From assembly GCA_023515745.1 (NCBI GenBank), contig JALECJ010000256.1, positions 1,488,001 to 1,552,000 on the forward strand: a stretch of 64,000 bases of DNA. The letters are read 5' to 3'. Shown here piece by piece: positions 57,951 to 64,000 of the stretch. The stretch's first letter is position 1, and every line of letters starts with the position of its first letter. The position numbers and the translations under genes are program-made. The notes beneath the pieces were generated by a model. The model made no database searches. It was given only the letters and a program-made list of their open reading frames with translations, and was not told where the DNA came from. This stretch comes from Amoeboaphelidium protococcarum (Eukaryota > Aphelidiomycota > Aphelidea).

Positions 57951-58901
57951 ATTGATAAGGATTTCGAAAATTTAGAGATCAATTGAAAAATGTACAGTGA
58001 ATTCAACCGAACGTTAATGGAGTTCCGTAGTTAAAAGTTCATTAGTAGTAACAGCCAATTAAGAGTGATGCCTAGGCGCGTTTGGGACTATCATAACAAT
58101 ATTTTAGAGTTTTCAATTATTTACAACAATCAATTTATATTTGTTTAAAGAACGTATATTTAAGAGACGGAATCTATTAAAGTTGACAACTCTTCGCCGA
58201 TACGCTGAGAACACTGAGAAGATACGTGCTTTAGTGCCTAATCGATTCGAAAATGATATCAATGGCCTTTGTTCAATATCTGTCTGAAAGTATGCCATTT
58301 CACGAATTGCCAATTTTGCGAATTATTTAAGACTGATAATATTGGTATCGTGCTCATGTTCGAATTTGTTAAACCGGTTCAGCATTTCTCTATGAAATTT
58401 CAAAGACTTGCGCGTGCGGCCGTCACATTGGCTGACCAACTGCGCCTTTAGGCCAGTATAACTACAGAGAAAAGATTGATAAAATTACTCAAACCAATAG
58501 TCTCACGCCTCTCACGGCGACAGGCTGAATAAACAAAGTAGATAAAGACACTGAGTAAACGAAGGCTTACCAGACACTTGGAAGAAATTATCGATCAGAC
58601 ACAGATCCCCATTCGCTGAATATTGTAACGCAAAGATGATCATTGATGTTGGGAGCCACCACACCAGGTGACGGACGTAACAGTAAGCTCGTGGTGTGAT
58701 CTAATAACAGAACTCGCGCGAAATCTCGTGGATCGATTCACGGGGCTGTGATCACGCAGTAACCGAAACCTGTGAATATAAAAGCATGAATGATTGTCTG
58801 TCTGATCGAAAGTACTTTTACATTAATAGACCTCCTGACTCCTTTTTTCAGGATAACAACGAAAGAATTCAAGCGACCGACATCAACGACTGCACTCCTA
58901 T
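57951..58901. other. Long intergenic region, possible third family relic
   Basis: The plus-strand segment ~58145-58345 encodes NLLKLTTLRRYAENTEKIRA and, after a TGA, KYAISRIANFANYLRL. These loosely resemble NLKNLTKFIQLSAPEQKIFK and KSAIKRVSKFVKRVFK of the family at 6-9.5 kb. The similarity is weak and the frame is broken. The rest up to ATG 58902 is non-coding upstream region of the C2H2 gene, with nothing else recognised. Confidence 0.3.
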
Positions 58902-60638
58902 ATGTCCCCTATCGATACTCCTACCTTTGGCTTAGACAATGCTAGTGGCATTGGCGGCGATCACAACGCCTCCTCTGCCGCAGCTGATGGTACCCCGTTT
59001 GAAAGCTTCGAATCCACCACCAATAGTGTGGATCATTATACCAATGATGGTGTGCCTTCTACCGCCGCTCATAAGACGCGTAATTTAGATGCTGATGGTG
59101 GCAGCGGGAGTATAGAGAATGGTGATGGTTTGACGACTAATGATGATAATAATGGTCAAGAGATTGAATTGACAACTACTGTTACTGTGATGGGTGGCGA
59201 TGGCGTAAACTCTCCTACCACTACCACCGCTCCTGTTGGTGATGGTCTGATAGCTCCTCCTAACTCTGCCGTGGCTTCTTACTCTCAGGCTGTTTAGATG
59301 CGCGATCAACACCAGAGCTACCATTAGAATCTTTATGGTATTGGCTCTGATAGCGGTCTCGTTCATTAGTAGTAGAATATGGTGTCTAATTTGACTCCGC
59401 CCACTGGTCAGCATCACATTTCACCTCTGTATAATGCTAGCTTTCTAGAGCTGCTCCCAGAAGGTGTGGATAACTCTGTGCTTGAAGAGTATGCTCGTGA
59501 CACATCTGCACTTAGCGGTAGTGGAATGCATTCCTTTGGCATGTCATCCATGTAGCAATAACAGTAGTTATAGCACAAGTAGCACGGGTCATCTCATTAA
59601 CAGTCTGGGTAGCCTCAACAAGGCTCTCAGTTCTACATGCTTGCTCCATCTCCGGCGTCTTCACCGTACACCTCTCGCTTCTCACACTTTGGTGCTAGTG
59701 GTGGTGTCGCTGGAAGCAATTAGTATGTTGGACATGCTTTACATTCTTAATCTGGTGCCTCAGGTCATAATTAGTACCTCATGCAGCCATCACAGTCTTA
59801 GCAGTAGCAGAATCATATGTAGCAATTATCTTAGATTCCATTGACCTCTGATACGCGCGCTAGTTCTCCTGGTCTTGAGCCTGCTGGTGCTGTGTATGGC
59901 GGCTATTCTCATATGCAGCATTCTTTCTAGCATATGAATGAGATGAAAGATGATCTTCTACAGTATCCTTATGGTGGCTTTAGTCAGACTTACGCTACAT
60001 CTCAGTTTGCATACTATCCTTCCGCGTATCCAACTAGTGGTTACATGGGTGTTGACTCTAATGGTGTGCCTCTGAGTAACAGCAACTTGGGTGGCAGTCA
60101 CTTGATGCATCAGTAAATGACATCGCATATGCCTAGTCCACCGCAGAGCTCAGAGAATTCGCCGTATGTGATGTCAAAGAGTGAGCGTCTGAGACAGTAA
60201 TCACGTCCGCGATAAAGTCCATCTTTCGATGGTGACTTTGTGGCCAAGAAGACTACCCGCCGTGGTGGTAAGAAGGAGTATCATTGCCCGCATGAGGATT
60301 GTGGTAAGATCTTTAAACGCTCGGAGCACCTGAAGCGACATGTTCGCATACACACTGGGGAGAGGCCATTTGAGTGTCCGCTGTGTCAGAAGAAGTTTAG
60401 CAGATCTGATAACTTGACTCAGCATATTCGTATCCACAGGTCGGATAAGTAAAGAAAGAAAAGATCGATCATATTTGAAGATGATAGTGTGGATGCAGGC
60501 AAGAAGAGCTCTAAGTTGAGCACCGTGTCCACATCTTCAATGGTTGATGCGGAAGAAAATCATCTCAATCATCATCATAATTCTATGCATTTTCAAGATT
60601 ACTCCCCATCACTTCAGTTGGAGATGCCTCAGTAATGA
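58902..60638 (+). CDS. C2H2 zinc-finger transcription factor, Msn2/Com2-like (578 aa)
   Basis: Two C-terminal C2H2 fingers in tandem: [19 protein letters not shown] (about 460-484) and [21 protein letters not shown] (about 488-510), joined by the classic TGERPF linker. RSEH and RSDN at the helix starts suggest a GGG/AGG-rich site, as for Msn2-type stress regulators. About 450 disordered residues precede them, rich in Ser, Gly, Thr, Gln and Tyr, with long Gln clusters (MQQQQQLQHKQ, SQSQQQQNHMQQ) coded by CAA, CAG, TAA and TAG. A basic patch ([10 protein letters not shown]) precedes the fingers. It ends CAG-TAA-TGA-TGA. Start ATG 58902; no introns. Confidence 0.9.
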
Positions 60639-60821
60639 TGACTGATCAGGTTTAGAGTCATATCTATACAGTGCTTAGAGAATATTTTAGAATTTTGAAT
60701 TTACTGATTAAACATGAAAACGTTACTTCTATAATCCTATTCCATTCAACATAAATCATAAATTTTTACTTTCTCTTATCATCATCTCTCATCACCAGCA
60801 TCAATCTATGCATTAATCAAA

Positions 60822-62897
60822 TCAGCATTGAGCCTCCTCATATCCCTCTGAGATTGCAAGCTCTTTAATTCTATCATTCTTCACTCCAAGTATCTTGTTG
60901 GCGCGATGCATAGTGGTGGCCAGGTGAGCTCCTTAGTCAAAAGCCTGATTCATCAAAGACGATTTCTCAATGGAGCTGGTAGTGATGGCCAAGTCATTCG
61001 ATCCTTTCAACATTCTTAGCTCCTGATCCTGCTCCCTCTTCACGTCACCCAGCCTCTTCAGGTACTATTCCATCATGCTATTCAAAATTTCTAATAGTTT
61101 GTAAACGTCTGTTCGTTCAGATTCGGTCAATTTAGGATCTGCGCACATCTTATCAATGTAACGAAGAAAGTGTCTGTGCATAGCCGCCATCTCGCAGTCT
61201 AGGTTCATTTTATCATCTTTAGAGTCATCCACACTGGCTGCAGACTTATTGCTGCTGGAGAAGAAGGAAGATATCTTGTGCAGAGCTTTGGACCCCTCCT
61301 TCTTTTTCTTCTACTTGTCAATCTCAGATTGAGATGGCTCAGTACTGATATCCGTCAAAAACTTTTTCAAGTTTACCATATTTTCACCAGTAATTAAATG
61401 ATTCAATTTGACCATATGCGGCTCTTTATTCCCATCAAATGGAACCATATTTGCCAGCTGCTGTATAGTCTTGGACATTAGCGTGAATGTTCTGGCATTT
61501 CTTGCATTAGGAGGCTCACCATTCGGAGTCAGACCGAACAGTTGAGGTCCCAGAGTGGCAGCGCTAAAGAACCGCAGAAAAATAAATGCTGTGATTACTG
61601 TATTACCCACAACAGAGTTATTGGGAAATTTCTTCTAAGCTTCAGATCTCAGATGAGCAAACACCTGTTTCAATTAATATGGGCAATCTTTAGCACTGCG
61701 ATAGATCACGTCCAATGTCCATTTGATGTAAGCTTCAAGTACAACATAAGCCTCCTCTACAAAGTCTTTATCATTCATATCCATTCTAGTAGGGTCAACC
61801 TCACAGACTCTATTCTGCAAAATTATCTCATGTATCACTGGACTCAGCACAGTCTTCAGATACTTTCCACCAATAAGTTTCATGTACTGATCCAAAGCCT
61901 TGGTTCCCAGCGAGTTGGCTCTGAATATAGTATCTGCATCTGCAACCTGTATCTCTGATGATAGAATACTCTTCAGAAAATTAATCGCTGAATTACTTTT
62001 TTCAAAGATTGTGACCAGAGTCTTTGCTGTCTCCTCACGCTCCTCCGTGACTCTACCGAGTACTTTGACGGCATGGAAGTTGTCATTGGTGATGAGCATC
62101 ATCAGATTAGAGTAGGCATTCAGCGGTAGAATATACTCCTCGGTGTAGATATACTTGAGTCTAATCAGACCGGTAGTACCACATGTGTTCCCAATCTTAC
62201 CACTACAGCCATTGTGAACTAATACTCCGCAGAGGGAACATTTCGCCACGTCATCCAGTTTCGCCCACATCATTTTACGGCACTTGTCGCAATGCTTGGG
62301 AGCATTCACATGAAATGGCTGGAACTCGTGTGATTTAGCAATCCTCTTCTCATCAATATCTTCAAGCGTGGAATCCTTGTCACGCAACGAATACCAGTCC
62401 TCATGCCAGCGGTTATCACTCTCCAGCGAATACTTGTTCAAAATGATCGATCCAACCAGCTTGTTGCCAAGTAATGTGCGCGCATACAGCTCCACCAGAA
62501 TATCACTAAAGTACTCATCCAACTCGATTTCGAACTCCTCATCAAACCACGGAGTCTTTGACTTCCAAACAGTCTTGGTCTTACCAGCGAGATCCTTTTC
62601 TGAGCCGCCGTTCGTCGCTGCAGCGGAAATCACAGACTTTACCGTGTTGCCTATAGTAGCAGATGATCTGCGACCCATAGTGTTACTGTTGGGTTATGAA
62701 GACATGCCGGAAACATCGGAGCGGTTACTCATGAACGACTTGTTATCTTCAATGGGAGTCTATACTTGATTAGAAATGTCCAGCTTTCTCAGAGTAACAA
62801 AACTGTCTAGTTCTTCATCCTTCTAAAAATTTTTGGCTTCTATTACTTTAATGACGATACCTACAGTATTGACTTATAATTAAATTCTTAATGCCAT
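60822..62897 (-). CDS. Ras GTPase-activating protein, C2-C1-RasGAP (691 aa)
   Basis: It stimulates GTP hydrolysis by Ras-type GTPases at membranes. The N-terminal C2 domain starts GIVIKVIEAKNFQ and resumes at KTVWKSKTPWFDEEFEIEL after a Ser-rich insertion. A C1 zinc domain is at about 190-238 (HEFQPFHVNAPKHCDKC, then CSLCGVLVHNGC). The RasGAP domain is at about 260-480, with the arginine-finger segment IFRANSLGTKALDQYMKLIG (Arg about 325) and GNTVITAFIFLRFFSAATLG, the FLRF motif. The catalytic Arg is present. A Lys-rich and helical tail follows. The start ATG 62897 gives the complete first C2 strand; MGRRSS (62678) would truncate it. No introns. With FNTB it hints at a working Ras pathway. 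Confidence 0.92.
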
Positions 62898-63691
62898 ATG
62901 TTTCAATATAGTGATGATTTACGGTGATCTTTCTTCATTGACGCTGTAGTTATCTAATTGACAACAGACATGACAATATAAATAAACTTGTATACTGTAT
63001 TTTATCTTTATGTGTGAAAATATATTTGTAAAGTTTGTAACAGTGCAAGTGAAATGAATGCAACTGAATGTATAGAATAGAGCTATTTTCAAGCATCAAT
63101 GTTTCGCCCTTTGGACTGAGTGGAGAATCCATCATCTTGACGACCGAATGGGGTAAAGAGTTTGATTGGGTACTCCCATTGAATGGATGAAAATAAGTAA
63201 GCTAACTTTTTAATAAACAGAGACATTCTCTAAATCTCCCACTATTATAAATGCTTTTGCTCCCTTGTTGCCCTTGCATCTAATGTGGAATATATAATTT
63301 TGACACCAAGTTCACATTCCACGCGGTAGAGCTTTCACGGCAATACCAAAAGAAGTAGAGTCAGACCAGAAGTAAAAAAAAACTCTTTGCAACGTTCATT
63401 GAATGACTACTACCTTTGACTAAAGTCGCCTCAAACTTTGAGTAAATAGTCTCTAAGCGAGAGCGTGAACACATGCGCGTCTTTAAATTTTATCTACTCC
63501 TTAGGCATTCTTTGCTAGTTGTTAGAGGGCCCATATCTACCGCAAGCTCCACTTTACTCGTAATTGCGGCGCTGGCTTCATTCTTCGACATAATATAGTA
63601 CTGAATCTCTTCACAAGATTTAGTCGTTCTTCTGAAGTGACCAGGATCAATTTTTGAACCAGCATTCTCATTCCCATCCACTTAAAAATTA
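62898..63691. other. Intergenic region between RasGAP and the last gene
   Basis: Mostly AT-rich and non-coding. A minus-strand frame below 63690 (SKIDPGHFRRTTKSCEEIQY) has coding-like composition and could be an extra exon or the frameshifted end of the 63692 gene, but I find no splice sites of the usual type. Nothing else is seen. Confidence 0.35.
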
Positions 63692-64000
63692 TCAAAGTCT
63701 TGAAGGAGCATCATCGATTAAGGTGTCAATTAGATTGTCGTCGTCGTCTTGACCATCGTCGTCAGAGTCAACCTCCATAGTCTCAGTATTGTCAGCGTTA
63801 CCCAAAGCCTCTGTAACACTTTCCGCCGCACACGTATCTATGTCACCAGCAACCTGCTCAGTGGCACCCTTTAACACTACTTTAGTACATTTGGCAAAGA
63901 TGAGATCTGTACTACACAAGGGGGATACAGAGAATTTGAAGTGCAATCTTTTGGAATTCGTGGAGAATGAGCCAAAAGCAGCATCAAACTTTTTGGTAAG
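63692..64000 (-). CDS. C-terminal 102 residues of an unrecognised protein
   Basis: The frame is open from the window edge to TGA 63694-63692. The visible part begins LTKKFDAAFGSFSTNSKRLH, has short beta-like strands (FKFSVSPLCSTDLIFAK), and ends with an acidic tail (MEVDSDDDGQDDDDNLID) of the kind found on chromatin or nuclear proteins. I cannot name the family. The coding start is to the right of the window. Confidence 0.6.
   Translation of the reverse strand, partial: LTKKFDAAFGSFSTNSKRLHFKFSVSPLCSTDLIFAKCTKVVLKGATEQVAGDIDTCAAESVTEALGNADNTETMEVDSDDDGQDDDDNLIDTLIDDAPSRL

Noticed and set aside
63490-63690. Open minus-strand frame after the last gene's TGA
   Set aside because: Composition is coding-like, but I could not link it by a TGTAG intron or a clear frameshift; left as undecided intergenic sequence.
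1-64000. Many 60-145 aa standard-code ORFs on both strands
   Set aside because: They are fragments or antisense shadows of the long UAR=Gln genes; antisense frames stay open because only TGA stops and Gln-rich sequence is TA-rich.
1-64000. Reading the frequent in-frame TAA/TAG as mass pseudogenisation
   Set aside because: Frames, domains and catalytic residues are intact across all genes and TGA is absent from them until the end, which decay cannot produce.
1-64000. Ciliate macronuclear origin
   Set aside because: No telomere repeats are seen, gene order is long and multi-gene, and a Zn2Cys6 factor and Rgd2/Scn1-type genes point to a fungus-like host. The code alone is not diagnostic.
1-64000. 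tRNA genes, especially Gln suppressor tRNAs, rRNA or CRISPR arrays
   Set aside because: I looked in the intergenic regions for tRNA B-box-like strings and repeat-spacer patterns and saw none convincing; a covariance-model scan would be decisive.

Overview
This is nuclear DNA from a eukaryote that reads UAA and UAG as glutamine and uses UGA as its only stop. Under the standard code nearly every gene here breaks into short pieces. With UAR=Gln and UGA=stop, about 30 long, domain-complete genes appear, and the in-frame TAA/TAG codons fall on conserved glutamines, for example the Q of the ABC signature LSGGEKQR at 35801-35803 and the VIQE of RFC3 at 3752-3754. Genes are packed on both strands and mostly intron-less. 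The 11 introns I can place are 48-79 nt long and all end in TGTAG. A Zn(II)2Cys6 regulator, an Rgd2-type F-BAR/DEP/RhoGAP protein, an Scn1-like TatD protein and a chytrid-like chitinase/deacetylase point to a fungus or close relative (Holomycota; an aphelid-like lineage would fit). Homer, Shaker-type Kv and RasGAP genes show that it keeps genes usually thought of as animal-side.

Layout. 1-5.8 kb: anoctamin (minus, runs off the left edge), a small membrane protein, RFC3, farnesyltransferase beta. 5.8-9.5 kb: a low-clarity stretch with two related copies of an unrecognised family, one of them degenerate. 10-18.2 kb: Homer-like EVH1 protein, UBXN7/Ubx5-like UBA-UAS-UBX protein, synaptojanin, MFS transporter. 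18.8-26.6 kb: a 2,586-residue USP9X-type deubiquitinase. 26.7-27.7 kb: TatD-family hydrolase. 28.1-33.6 kb: an apparently autonomous Helitron with an intact Rep/helicase ORF, a possible OB-fold accessory gene and a plausible 3' terminal hairpin. 34-41.8 kb: peroxisomal ABCD transporter and PEX11 (convergent), a dsRBD-like protein, a Zn2Cys6 factor with a poly-Gln tail, a Kv channel. 41.9-51.3 kb: a membrane-anchored GH18 protein with two degenerate NodB domains, a small OB-fold candidate, an Rgd2-like protein, quinone oxidoreductase, SEC22. 51.9-64 kb: bHLH factor, TRAPPC13, HGH1, a kinase-like gene with a frameshift, a C2H2 factor, a C2-C1-RasGAP, and the acidic C terminus of an unknown protein.

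There are no operons. The functional themes are membrane trafficking and lipid signalling (synaptojanin, SEC22, TRAPPC13, Rgd2, anoctamin), peroxisomes (ABCD and PEX11 side by side), Ras/prenylation control (FNTB, RasGAP) and the ubiquitin system (USP, UBX). The most unusual signals are genome-wide habits: the reassigned code, a UAR codon directly before the UGA stop in 8 of 29 genes, the rigid TGTAG 3' splice site, and strand-oriented CT-rich tracts upstream of start codons. I found no rRNA, tRNA or CRISPR array.
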